NCBI GenBank assembly: GCA_947258465.1
Contig: CAMYIQ010000038.1
Span: 1-9,282, forward strand
Length of the DNA stretch: 9,282 nucleotides
Origin: an uncultured Erythrobacter sp.
GTDB taxonomy: Bacteria > Pseudomonadota > Alphaproteobacteria > Sphingomonadales > Sphingomonadaceae
Reading direction: 5' to 3'
The notes under the pieces are model-generated. The model was not told the origin of the DNA. It did not search any database and saw only the letters and a program-made list of their open reading frames with translations. Below, in pieces: positions 1-6,580 of the stretch. A program made the position numbers and the translations under genes. Each line of letters opens with the position of its first letter. Position 1 is the stretch's first letter.

Positions 1-10
1 ATTTCCATTT

Positions 11-34
11 CGCGCGCTCCTAGACAGGCGCGCG
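11..34. other. GC-only hairpin beyond the phaB stop
   Basis: Bases 11-17 (CGCGCGC) are an exact reverse complement of 28-34, leaving a 10-nt loop. The hairpin lies about 40 bases past the minus-strand phaB stop. Neither side carries a T-run in the right orientation, so it is not a canonical intrinsic terminator. It could act as a 3'-end stabilising stem or be chance in GC-rich DNA. The rest of 1-73 shows nothing recognisable. Confidence 0.2.
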
Positions 35-73
35 TCGCTCGAAAAGCCCCCAAATCCTACCACACCCAGCTTC

Positions 74-799
74 TCAATACATGTGCTGGCCACCATTGAT
101 GCTCATGGTGGAGCCAGTGACGAATTCGGCGTGTTCGGAACACAGGAAGCTCACGCCCCGGGCGATCTCGCTGGCCTTGCCGAGGCGACCGACCGGAATC
201 TTGGCGACGATTTTTTCCAGCACGGGTTCGGGCACGGCCGCGACCATGTCGGTATCTATATAGCCGGGTGCGATGGCATTGACGGTGATCCCGAAACGCG
301 CGCCTTCCTGCGCCAGCGCCTTGGTGAAACCATGAATGCCGGATTTGGCGGCGGCGTAATTCACCTGCCCGTATTGCCCGGCCTGGCCGTTGATCGACCC
401 GATATTGACGATCCGGCCCCAGCCGCGCTCCTTCATCCCCGCAAAGGTTGCCTTGGCCATGTTGAAGCACCCGCCGAGATTGGTGCGCATTACAGCGTCC
501 CAATCCTCATAGCTCATTTTCAGCAGCGTGCCGTCGCGCGTGATACCGGCATTGTTGACGACCACATCGACCGGGCCGTGTTCTCCGGCGACCGCCTGGC
601 AGGCTTCCTGCGCGGCGTCGTAATCGCCGACGTCGAACTTGATCGTGGGAATACCGGTTTCTTCGGTGAACTTCTTTGCCGCGTCGTCATTGCCTGCATA
701 ATTGGCGACGACTGTGAAGCCGCGTTCGTCGCGCAGCCTTTCGCAGATCGCGCGGCCGATTCCGCGGGTGCCCCCGGTTACGATGGCAATTCGTGACAT
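74..799 (-). CDS. phaB: Acetoacetyl-CoA reductase (PhaB/PhbB type SDR)
   Basis: A 241-aa classical short-chain dehydrogenase/reductase. The family reduces acetoacetyl-CoA to (R)-3-hydroxybutyryl-CoA with NADPH in the cytoplasm, the second step of polyhydroxybutyrate synthesis. Visible features: the N-terminal Rossmann glycine motif TGGTRGIG (residues 8-15), NNAG at 82-85, and the catalytic triad S135, Y148, K152 inside a segment reading NIGSINGQAGQYGQVNY. That segment and the opening MSRIAIVTGGTRGIG are typical of PhaB rather than FabG. Length matches the family (about 240-250 aa). The ATG at 799 is preceded by GGGGAG at 808-813 with 8 nt spacing. It lies 116 bp downstream of another minus-strand gene, too far to assume one transcript. 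No phaC or phaA is in the window, so a link to polymer storage is inferred from the protein alone. FabG-like 3-oxoacyl-ACP reductase is the alternative. Confidence 0.9.
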   Translation of the reverse strand: MSRIAIVTGGTRGIGRAICERLRDERGFTVVANYAGNDDAAKKFTEETGIPTIKFDVGDYDAAQEACQAVAGEHGPVDVVVNNAGITRDGTLLKMSYEDWDAVMRTNLGGCFNMAKATFAGMKERGWGRIVNIGSINGQAGQYGQVNYAAAKSGIHGFTKALAQEGARFGITVNAIAPGYIDTDMVAAVPEPVLEKIVAKIPVGRLGKASEIARGVSFLCSEHAEFVTGSTMSINGGQHMY

Positions 800-836
800 G
801 ATCTCTTCTCCCCAGCTTTCCGTAGCGTCTCCACGG

Positions 837-865
837 ATTTAAGCGAGGGATGCGGCGCACGCCAA
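837..865 (-). promoter_or_regulatory. Candidate phaB promoter
   Basis: Read on the minus strand, TTGGCG (865-860) is followed after 17 nt by TTAAAT (842-837). Each hexamer matches the sigma-70 consensus at 4 of 6 positions, and the -10 lacks the key A at position 2. A start near 830 would give a leader of about 30 nt containing the GGGGAG ribosome site. The match is weak, and transcription could instead come from the upstream gene. Confidence 0.22.
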
Positions 866-902
866 GTCAATTCGCCGAAATTGGCGCCCGTGTGTGCGAA
901 TT
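861..902. repeat. Overlapping inverted repeats in the phaB upstream gap
   Basis: Three pairings compete within 42 bases: GCCAA 861-865 with TTGGC 881-885; CAATT 868-872 with AATTG 879-883; and AATTCGC 869-875 with GCGAATT 896-902. The first two can stack in one hairpin, while the third excludes the second. They lie between the stop of the 916-1680 gene and phaB. No T-run follows on the minus strand, so a classical terminator is not supported. An operator or a processing stem is possible. Confidence 0.25.
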
Positions 903-915
903 CCCGACGAATGTC

Positions 916-1680
916 TTAGAAGCTGACGCGCGTGCCGACGTAAACGGCCTGATCGTCCTCGACCCCATCGGTAAGGGGAGCCAGGCGATTGTTGTCCTGC
1001 GACAGGCGGACGCCAGCGGTCAGATTGAGGTTGCCGACCACCCGATAGGAGGTGCTGATATCGACGCTCTGATTGCCAGCACCTTCGAAAGTGCGCGGCG
1101 AGCGTCCGGCATTATCCTGCTTCTCCAACGCGAGGCGCGAATTGAAGCGGCTGGGCTTTTCGACCTTCTCGCCCTTGTCCGGTGCATAGGTCGAAAGATC
1201 GGGCATGCCCATATCGCGAAGACCGACTGAAACGATGGTCGGCTTGGCGGGCTGGGCGAAGCTCTGATAGCCGCGCGCCACGCCCAGATTGAAGCTGGTC
1301 TGGCTGATCGCGAGAACGCGTTCATCGCGGTCGCTATCGCCAACCGAATCGATTGCGCTGCGAACCGAGATCGCGCGTGCCGTCGCATCGTCCACCCGCA
1401 CGGCCACGGTCACCGTGCGATCCTGTGCCAGCAGCGGCTTGCTCGCGGGAGTGAAGCGGAGCCCGTCTTCGCCCATCACCGCGGCGACGCGTGCGGCAAG
1501 CTGCGGGTCGACCCTGGCCGGCGTGAACGGCAGGTAAGAAACTGTTTCGGGAAGAGCGGCTTGCGCATCGCTCTGCACCACGGCGAGGCCGGTTGCGGGA
1601 ATCATGAGCGCCAGACCGGCAACAGCCAGCATCGCAGGTGCGCGCCGCGCTCTGCCCTGACCTTTTACCGAATCCGCCAT
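916..1680 (-). CDS. Secreted protein of unknown function, outer-membrane-like C-terminus
   Basis: I do not recognise a named family. The 254-aa product has an N-terminal Sec-type signal: Arg-rich n-region (R10, R12, R13), hydrophobic core about residues 15-35, and a likely cleavage after AQA (39-41). Residues about 42-170 look soluble. The last 75 residues contain four stretches with alternating polarity that could be beta strands: about 179-187, 205-214, 218-227 and 245-254. The protein ends in AVYVGTRVSF, a C-terminal Phe with alternating hydrophobics like the BAM-recognised signal of outer-membrane barrels. The start at 1680 is chosen because the signal peptide begins there and GAAGGGAAG lies at 1691-1699. 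The frame stays open to 1917, but that extension looks like intergenic translation; a GTG or TTG a few codons upstream cannot be excluded. A periplasmic or outer-membrane location is inferred; function is unknown. Confidence 0.75.
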   Translation of the reverse strand: MADSVKGQGRARRAPAMLAVAGLALMIPATGLAVVQSDAQAALPETVSYLPFTPARVDPQLAARVAAVMGEDGLRFTPASKPLLAQDRTVTVAVRVDDATARAISVRSAIDSVGDSDRDERVLAISQTSFNLGVARGYQSFAQPAKPTIVSVGLRDMGMPDLSTYAPDKGEKVEKPSRFNSRLALEKQDNAGRSPRTFEGAGNQSVDISTSYRVVGNLNLTAGVRLSQDNNRLAPLTDGVEDDQAVYVGTRVSF

Positions 1681-1762
1681 TTTCAACACGCTTCCCTTCT
1701 CTACCGGACTATCAAGCCAGCAATCCCTTGAATGGTTCCTGACTCCGGCACCGTTGATGCCG

Positions 1763-1777
1763 ATTCCTTTTGTGTTC
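1763..1777. promoter_or_regulatory. LexA-box-like site (ATTC-N7-GTTC)
   Basis: The plus strand reads ATTC-N7-GTTC, matching the alphaproteobacterial LexA box GTTC-N7-GTTC at 7 of 8 fixed positions. The spacer CTTTTGT is T-rich, as in known boxes. It lies 83 bp upstream of the minus-strand start at 1680, where an operator could sit. One-mismatch hits occur by chance roughly once per kilobase or more, so this is only a candidate. Two GANTC methylation motifs (1741-1745, 1762-1766) lie at or beside it. Confidence 0.22.
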
Positions 1778-1814
1778 TGATGCGAGACTAGCACTCCTTC
1801 GTGCCATGGCCAGC

Positions 1815-1823
1815 TTTTCCACA
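1815..1823 (+). promoter_or_regulatory. DnaA-box-like 9-mer TTTTCCACA
   Basis: TTTTCCACA agrees fully with the relaxed DnaA consensus TTWTNCACA and differs at one base from TTATCCACA. A second same-strand 9-mer, GTTTCCACA at 1858-1866, has one mismatch to the relaxed consensus. The two start 43 bp apart, close to four helical turns, and flank the inverted repeat 1830-1858. DnaA binding is inferred from motif only. Confidence 0.35.
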
Positions 1824-1829
1824 GACCAT

Positions 1830-1858
1830 CTCGGCAATTGGGAAAAAGTGTTGCCGAG
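1830..1858. repeat. Perfect 8-bp inverted repeat with 13-nt spacer
   Basis: CTCGGCAA at 1830-1837 is the exact reverse complement of TTGCCGAG at 1851-1858. The 13-base spacer contains an A-run (1843-1847). It sits about 150 bp from both divergent gene starts. No T-run follows the stem on either strand, so an operator or structural site is more likely than a terminator. Apart from this, the neighbouring sites and the promoter candidate at 1957-1984, the 1681-2016 gap shows no gene. Confidence 0.45.
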
Positions 1859-1901
1859 TTTCCACAAGCACTTGTCGCCGGCTCGCCCGAGCGAAACGGG
1901 A

Positions 1902-1916
1902 TTAAGGCCGCATTCA
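1902..1916. promoter_or_regulatory. CtrA-like motif (TTAA-N7-TTCA)
   Basis: TTAA and TTCA separated by exactly 7 bases match the CtrA consensus TTAA-N7-TTAA at 7 of 8 positions. CtrA is the alphaproteobacterial cell-cycle response regulator. The site is about 100 bp upstream of the DUF3576 gene. A single near-match is weak evidence. Confidence 0.2.
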
Positions 1917-1956
1917 CGCGTACGGGGCTGAGTATCGCCGCGAACGGCCCTATGCC

Positions 1957-1984
1957 TTGCTCCGATGCGAGCAGGCTTTATAGA
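1957..1984 (+). promoter_or_regulatory. Candidate promoter for the DUF3576-leuS operon
   Basis: TTGCTC (1957-1962) and TATAGA (1979-1984) are spaced by 16 bases. Each keeps the most conserved half of its hexamer (TTG and TATA). A start near 1991 would give a leader of about 26 nt that includes AAGG at 2007-2010, six bases before the ATG at 2017. Confidence 0.35.
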
Positions 1985-2016
1985 GCCTTGAAACCCGCAG
2001 GATACCAAGGACCGAC

Positions 2017-2463
2017 ATGAGCGCTTTCGCAACCTTTCGCCGCCCCGCTACCATCGCGATCGCGGTCGCGGCCACAATCGGTCTCGCGGCCTGCGGCGGG
2101 CGCGAGAGGCCCCAGGCGGATCTTGCCGCGGCGCAGGTCACCACAATCGGCGTCAATTCCTATCTTTGGCGTGCCGCTCTGGACGCGGTCAGTTTCGCCC
2201 CGCTGCTCCAGGCGGACAGCAATGGCGGCGTGATCGTGACCGACTGGTATGCCAATCCCAGCAATCCGGGCGAACGGATCAAGATGACGATCACCATCCT
2301 CGATTCGGATTTGCGCGCGGATGCCCTTCGCGTTGCCGCCAGCCGCCAGATCAACCAGGCTGGAAGCTGGGTCGATGCGCCGATCCAGGCGGCTACCGTC
2401 CAGAAACTGGAAGACATCATCCTCACCAAGGCGCGCGAACTGCGCCGCCAAGCCGTCAGTTAA
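2017..2463 (+). CDS. DUF3576 domain lipoprotein
   Basis: A 148-aa lipoprotein. The N-terminus has a hydrophobic signal (about residues 10-22) ending in the lipobox LAAC with the modified cysteine at C26. The next residue is Gly, not Asp, so retention in the inner membrane is not signalled and outer-membrane sorting is likely. The mature part, with NSYLWRAALDAVSFAPL and the stretch GGVIVTDWYANPSNPGERIKM spread over roughly residues 47-92, resembles the alphaproteobacterial DUF3576 family, which has no established function. The family is often found just upstream of leuS, as here. The ATG is supported by AAGG six bases upstream and by the signal peptide. The gap to leuS is 62 bp, so co-transcription with leuS-lptE-holA is likely. 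A role in envelope biogenesis is only suggested by its location and by lptE further down. Confidence 0.85.
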   Translation: MSAFATFRRPATIAIAVAATIGLAACGGRERPQADLAAAQVTTIGVNSYLWRAALDAVSFAPLLQADSNGGVIVTDWYANPSNPGERIKMTITILDSDLRADALRVAASRQINQAGSWVDAPIQAATVQKLEDIILTKARELRRQAVS

Positions 2464-2469
2464 TTGCGC

Positions 2470-2492
2470 GGGGGCGCCGCGAAAGCGCCTTC
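2470..2492 (+). other. Hairpin between the DUF3576 gene and leuS
   Basis: GGCGC (2473-2477) pairs with GCGCC (2485-2489) around a 7-nt loop. Two G-T wobbles and a G-C pair extend the stem to 2470/2492. It begins 7 bases after the upstream stop codon. No U-run follows, so it is not a standard terminator. It could moderate read-through into leuS or protect the upstream message. No T-box or leucine leader peptide is visible. Confidence 0.3.
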
Positions 2493-2525
2493 CCATAGCT
2501 TGCAAAATCCGTAAACGCGGCTCGC

Positions 2526-5042
2526 ATGAACAGCGATACCCGTTTCGATCCCTCCACCGCCGATGCGCGTTGGCAAAACGCGTGGGACCAGGCGCAGACT
2601 TTCCGCGCCGACAGCAATTCCGCCAAGCCGAAGAGCTATGTGCTCGAGATGTTTCCCTATCCTTCGGGACGGATTCATATCGGCCATGTCCGCAACTATA
2701 CGATGGGCGACGTGCTGGCGCGCTACAAGAAGGCGACCGGGCACGAGGTGCTGCACCCGATGGGCTGGGACGCCTTCGGCATGCCTGCGGAAAACGCGGC
2801 GATGGAAAAGGGCGTCCATCCCGGCGGTTGGACCCGCGCCAATATCGCCCACATGAAGGCGCAGTTGAAGCGCCTCGGCTTCGCGCTCGACTGGTCCCGA
2901 GAGCTGGCGACCTGCGAGCCCGACTATTACGGCCACGAACAGGCGCTGTTCATCGACCTGTATGAAGCGGGCCTGGTCTATCGCAAGGAAAGCGAGGTCA
3001 ACTGGGACCCGGTCGATATGACGGTGCTCGCCAACGAACAGGTGATCGATGGCAAGGGCTGGCGCAGCGGCGCAGAGGTCGAGAAGCGCAAGCTCAACCA
3101 ATGGTTCTTGAAGATCACCGATTTCGCCGAGGAGCTGCTCGAAGGCCTCGGCAATCTCGAGAACTGGCCCGACAAGGTCCGGCTGATGCAGGAAAACTGG
3201 ATCGGCAAATCGAAGGGGCTGGAATTCAGTTTCGACCTGTCGAATGGTGCCACGCTGCCCGTCTACACGACGCGCCCCGATACGATCTTCGGGGCGAGCT
3301 TCGTCGCCGTTGCCGCCGACCATCCGGTTGCGCAGGCCATCGACAATGACGCGGCGCGCGCCTTCATCGCCGAATGCAAGAAAGGCGGGACGACCGCCGC
3401 GGAGCTCGAAACCGCCGAGAAGCTGGGCTTCGACACCGGCATTACCGCGAAGCATCCGTTCACCGGCGCGGACCTGCCCGTCTTCATCGCGAACTTCGTG
3501 CTGATGGATTACGGGACCGGCGCGGTCATGGCGGTGCCAGGCCACGACCAGCGCGACTTCGAATTCGCCACCAAATACGGCCTGCCGATCCCGCGTGTGG
3601 TTGCGCCCAGCGTGGACGATGCGGAAAAGCCCTTCGACGGCGAAGCCGAGGCGGGGGAAGGCGTGATCGTCAACTCCGATTTCCTCGACGGGATGGAGGT
3701 CGAGGACGCCAAGCGCGAGATCATTCGCCGGATCGAGGATCAGGGACGCGGCACGGGCAAGACCGTGTGGCGTCTGCGCGACTGGGGCGTTTCGCGCCAG
3801 CGCTATTGGGGCACGCCGATCCCTTTCATCCATTGCGAGGCTTGCGGCGTCGTCCCCGCGCCCAAGGACAGCCTGCCGATTACCCTGCCCGAGGATGTCG
3901 ATTTCCAGACACCGGGCAATCCGCTGCTGCGCCATCCGAGCTGGAAGCATGTCGATTGCCCCCACTGCGGCGGCAAAGCCGAGCGCGAGACCGATACGCT
4001 CGATACTTTCGTCGATTCGAGCTGGTACTTCCTGCGCTTCGCCAGCCAACCTGCGGACAAGCCCTTCGATGCGGCCGAAGTCGCGAAATGGCTGCCGGTC
4101 GAACAATATATCGGTGGGATCGAGCATGCGATCCTGCACCTGCTCTACGCCCGCTTCTGGACCCGCGCATTGGCGAAGATGGGCCAGATCGAGGTGAAAG
4201 AGCCGTTCGCTTCGCTGTTCACGCAAGGCATGGTGACGCACGAGACCTACAGCCGTAAGGAAGGCGGCAAGACGGTCTATTATGCACCCGATGAAATCAG
4301 CCGCGAGGCGGAACGCGCGCTCCTGACCGCAGATGGCGGCGAGGTCGAGATCGGCCGCGTCATCAAGATGTCGAAGTCAAAGAAGAACGTCGTCGATCCC
4401 GACACGATTATCGACACCTACGGCGCGGACGCGGTGCGCTGGTTCATGCTGTCCGATAGCCCGCCCGAACGCGATCTACCATGGTCCGAAGCCGGGATCG
4501 AGGGGTGCAGCCGCTTCGTCCATCGCCTGTGGCGTCTGTTCGGCCAGTACGATGCCGGTGCGACAGGCGAGGACAAGCCGCTCGACCGCAAGACCCACCA
4601 GACCACCGCCGCCATCGCCGAAGACGTCGAGGCTCTGGGCTTCAACAAGGCGGTCGCGCGGATTTACGAACTGACCGGCGCGGTCGAAAAGGCGGCCCCC
4701 AGTGCCAGCCGTTCCGCAGCCATTCGCACGCTGGTTCAATTGGTCGCGCCGATGATGCCGCACCTTGCCGAAGAGGCATGGGCTGCGATTGGCGGTGAAG
4801 GCATGGTTGCAGATGCCGCCTGGCCCGCAGTCGATTCGGCGCTGCTGGTGGAGGACGAGGTCACCATCGCGGTCCAGCACAAGGGCAAGCTGCGCGATAC
4901 GCTGACCGCGCCCAAAGGCGCTTCGAAGGAGGATCTCGAAGCCATGGCGCTCGCCAGCGCGAAGGTGCAGCGTTCCATCGACGGGGCCGATATACGCAAG
5001 ATCATTGTCGTTCCCGACAGATTGGTGAATATCGTCACCTGA
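2526..5042 (+). CDS. leuS: Leucyl-tRNA synthetase
   Basis: An 838-aa class Ia aminoacyl-tRNA synthetase that charges tRNA-Leu with leucine in the cytoplasm; essential. Visible features in order: the HIGH motif HIGH at residues 51-54; the CP1 editing domain, with the Thr-rich loop TTRPDT at 248-253 and GTGAVMAVPGHDQRDFEFA including D341, the equivalent of the E. coli editing Asp; a zinc-binding insertion with two CxxC pairs (CEAC and CPHC); DSSWYFLRF; the KMSKS loop at 614-618; then an anticodon-binding helical domain and a C-terminal domain. All catalytic and editing signatures look intact. Length is near the bacterial norm (about 860 in E. coli). There is no clear Shine-Dalgarno before the ATG and no nearby in-frame alternative, so the start rests on family alignment. 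The stop overlaps the lptE start by one base, indicating coupled translation. Confidence 0.97.
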   Translation: MNSDTRFDPSTADARWQNAWDQAQTFRADSNSAKPKSYVLEMFPYPSGRIHIGHVRNYTMGDVLARYKKATGHEVLHPMGWDAFGMPAENAAMEKGVHPGGWTRANIAHMKAQLKRLGFALDWSRELATCEPDYYGHEQALFIDLYEAGLVYRKESEVNWDPVDMTVLANEQVIDGKGWRSGAEVEKRKLNQWFLKITDFAEELLEGLGNLENWPDKVRLMQENWIGKSKGLEFSFDLSNGATLPVYTTRPDTIFGASFVAVAADHPVAQAIDNDAARAFIAECKKGGTTAAELETAEKLGFDTGITAKHPFTGADLPVFIANFVLMDYGTGAVMAVPGHDQRDFEFATKYGLPIPRVVAPSVDDAEKPFDGEAEAGEGVIVNSDFLDGMEVEDAKREIIRRIEDQGRGTGKTVWRLRDWGVSRQRYWGTPIPFIHCEACGVVPAPKDSLPITLPEDVDFQTPGNPLLRHPSWKHVDCPHCGGKAERETDTLDTFVDSSWYFLRFASQPADKPFDAAEVAKWLPVEQYIGGIEHAILHLLYARFWTRALAKMGQIEVKEPFASLFTQGMVTHETYSRKEGGKTVYYAPDEISREAERALLTADGGEVEIGRVIKMSKSKKNVVDPDTIIDTYGADAVRWFMLSDSPPERDLPWSEAGIEGCSRFVHRLWRLFGQYDAGATGEDKPLDRKTHQTTAAIAEDVEALGFNKAVARIYELTGAVEKAAPSASRSAAIRTLVQLVAPMMPHLAEEAWAAIGGEGMVADAAWPAVDSALLVEDEVTIAVQHKGKLRDTLTAPKGASKEDLEAMALASAKVQRSIDGADIRKIIVVPDRLVNIVT

Positions 5043-5530
5043 TGCGCATCCTCTTCGCCAGCTTCGCTTCCGTTCTGCTTGCCGCCTGCAACCTGTCGCC
5101 CATGTATGGCGGGGGTGGTAGCGGTGTGGTCGCGCAGTCGCTGGCGGCGATCAAAGTGGCTCCGATCGAAGGGCGTGCCGGCTGGCTGGTACGCAGCGCC
5201 TTGGAAGAGCGGTTCGGTGCCGCCGGGCAGGCGAACCCGCGTTACCGGCTCGAAGTGCGGCTCGACGACCAGCTCGAAGGCCTTGCCGTGCTGCGCGACG
5301 ATACGATCAGCCGCGAACGGCGCATCTTGCGCGCGCGGTATCAATTGGTGGATCTCGCGACCGGCGATATCGTGCTCGATGCCACCGACGGATCGGATGC
5401 GGGGATCGACGTCGTGTCTTCCGAATATGCGACCATTGCCGCCGAACGCTCTGCACTCGAAAACCTCTCGCGGGACCTCGCTCAGCGGATCGTCACTCGC
5501 GTTGCGCTGGCGCTGCGCGAAGACCGGTGA
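5042..5530 (+). CDS. lptE: LPS assembly lipoprotein LptE
   Basis: A 162-aa outer-membrane lipoprotein. In the family, LptE plugs the LptD barrel and helps insert lipopolysaccharide into the outer leaflet. The signal sequence ends in LLAAC with the lipidated cysteine at C16, followed by Asn, consistent with outer-membrane sorting. The mature protein has LSPMYGGG just after the cysteine, then IKVAPIEGRAGWLVRSALEERF, the strand-rich segment YRLEVRLDDQLEG, and a C-terminal helix (ALENLSRDLAQRIVTRVALAL) as in alphaproteobacterial LptE proteins. The start codon overlaps the leuS stop (TGATG), and its own stop overlaps the holA start (GTGA), so translation is probably coupled on one message. LptE is weakly conserved, so the call leans partly on the leuS-lptE-holA order, which is common in alphaproteobacteria and other Gram-negatives. 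Confidence 0.88.
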   Translation: MRILFASFASVLLAACNLSPMYGGGGSGVVAQSLAAIKVAPIEGRAGWLVRSALEERFGAAGQANPRYRLEVRLDDQLEGLAVLRDDTISRERRILRARYQLVDLATGDIVLDATDGSDAGIDVVSSEYATIAAERSALENLSRDLAQRIVTRVALALREDR

Positions 5531-6573
5531 AGCTCACCAACCGCGATTTTACGGCCAAGGCGCGCGCGGCGGCGCAGAGTTGCTCGATCTTTTTCTTCTG
5601 CGGGCAGGACGAGGCGGGCGCCAATGCGGCCGCGAACGATCTTGTCACCTGGCTGCCCGATCCGGGCGAGCGAGTCGAGCTGTCCGGCGCCGAGCTGCGC
5701 GGCGATCCCGCGAAACTGGGCGACGAGGCGCGTAGCGCATCGCTGTTCGGCGATCGGCGTCACATCTGGGTCCGCGCCAGCGGCGAGGAAGCTCTCGAAG
5801 CGCTCAAAGTGCTGATCGAGACCGGCGAAGCGGGCGCCGGCGAGGCTTGCCCGGTGATTGTCATTGCCACCTCTGCCACCGACAAGTCGCGCAGCGCCAA
5901 GCTGCTCGACAAACGCAAGGATGCGCTGGTGGCGATGTTCTATCCGCCCGACCTGCAATCGGTCACACGCGCGGTGCGCGCATTGGCGGACGGGGCGGGC
6001 GTGCGGCTTGGCGGAGACCTGGCCGAACGCATCGCGCGGGCGGCCAATCTCGACGTCCGGCTGGCGCGGAGCGAGGTCGAGAAGCTCGCGCTCTATCTCG
6101 ACGCCAGCGCGCAAAGCCCGCAGACCGCGACGCCAGAGGATATCGACGCGATCGGCGCCGCGAGCGAGGACGATGGTTTCGCGCCGCTGGTCAATGCGGT
6201 GATGGGCGGCCAGGCGACGAAGGTCGGGGTCGAGCTGGCGCGCATGAAGCAGCTCGGTCTCAACCCGGTCGGTGTGCTGCTTGCCTTCGAGCGGCGCGCG
6301 GCGCAGCTTGCACGGATTGCGGCGGCGCTCGGCTCGCGTCCCTTCGGCGATCTCAATCGCGGCGAAGAAGCGCGGCTCGGTATCTTCTTCAAGGAGAAGC
6401 GCGAGATCGGCCAGCAATTCGCGCTCTGGCGGCACGGCGACAAGCTCGACCGGCTGACGCAGCGCCTTGTCGGCCTGCACCGCGATCTGCTCACCAACAG
6501 CCAGGCGGCCGAACTCCTGCTCGCGCAGGGCCTTGCCGATATTGCGAGAGTCGCGGGCGCCCGGGCTCGCTAG
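5527..6573 (+). CDS. holA: DNA polymerase III subunit delta
   Basis: A 348-aa protein matching the clamp-loader delta subunit, which opens the beta sliding clamp during loading at replication forks. The N-terminal segment IFFFCGQDEAGANAAA (about residues 21-36) sits where AAA+ relatives have a Walker A; delta does not hydrolyse ATP, and no intact P-loop is seen. Also visible are VELSGAELRGDPAKLGDEA and SLFGDRRHIWV, then VIVIATSATDKSRSAKLLDKR, the helical middle region LAERIARAANLDVRLARSEVEKLALY, and the C-terminal collar-type helices with FKEKREIGQQFALW. The GTG start at 5527 is chosen because it overlaps the lptE stop by four bases and places the conserved N-terminus correctly. The gene converges on lptA with 7 bp between stops and no recognisable terminator. 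In several other alphaproteobacteria, as I recall, parB follows holA; it does not here. Confidence 0.92.
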   Translation: MKLTNRDFTAKARAAAQSCSIFFFCGQDEAGANAAANDLVTWLPDPGERVELSGAELRGDPAKLGDEARSASLFGDRRHIWVRASGEEALEALKVLIETGEAGAGEACPVIVIATSATDKSRSAKLLDKRKDALVAMFYPPDLQSVTRAVRALADGAGVRLGGDLAERIARAANLDVRLARSEVEKLALYLDASAQSPQTATPEDIDAIGAASEDDGFAPLVNAVMGGQATKVGVELARMKQLGLNPVGVLLAFERRAAQLARIAAALGSRPFGDLNRGEEARLGIFFKEKREIGQQFALWRHGDKLDRLTQRLVGLHRDLLTNSQAAELLLAQGLADIARVAGARAR

Positions 6574-6580
6574 GCGGTGC

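Noticed and set aside
83..796. A 237-codon plus-strand frame opposite phaB
   Set aside because: It mirrors the phaB coding frame and has no recognisable domain; phaB has an intact SDR triad.
850..1230. A 126-codon plus-strand frame
   Set aside because: It is mostly antisense to the secreted protein gene, with no motif or start signal.
1681..1917. Upstream extension of the unknown secreted protein by 79 codons
   Set aside because: It would bury the signal peptide and run across the inverted repeat and motif cluster; composition there is not coding-like.
1838..2020. A 60-codon plus-strand frame in the intergenic region
   Set aside because: It starts inside the loop of an inverted repeat, has no ribosome site, overlaps the next gene's promoter and start, and resembles nothing known.
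2460..4241. A 593-codon open frame antisense to leuS
   Set aside because: Its translation is low in complexity and shows no family motifs. leuS on the other strand has complete catalytic signatures. Long antisense frames are expected in GC-rich codon-biased DNA.
5482..6480. A 332-codon minus-strand frame opposite holA
   Set aside because: It is a shadow of holA with no plausible motif and no ribosome site.
6574..6580. Possible bidirectional terminator between holA and lptA
   Set aside because: Only 7 bp separate the stops, and no stem with a T-run is visible on either side.
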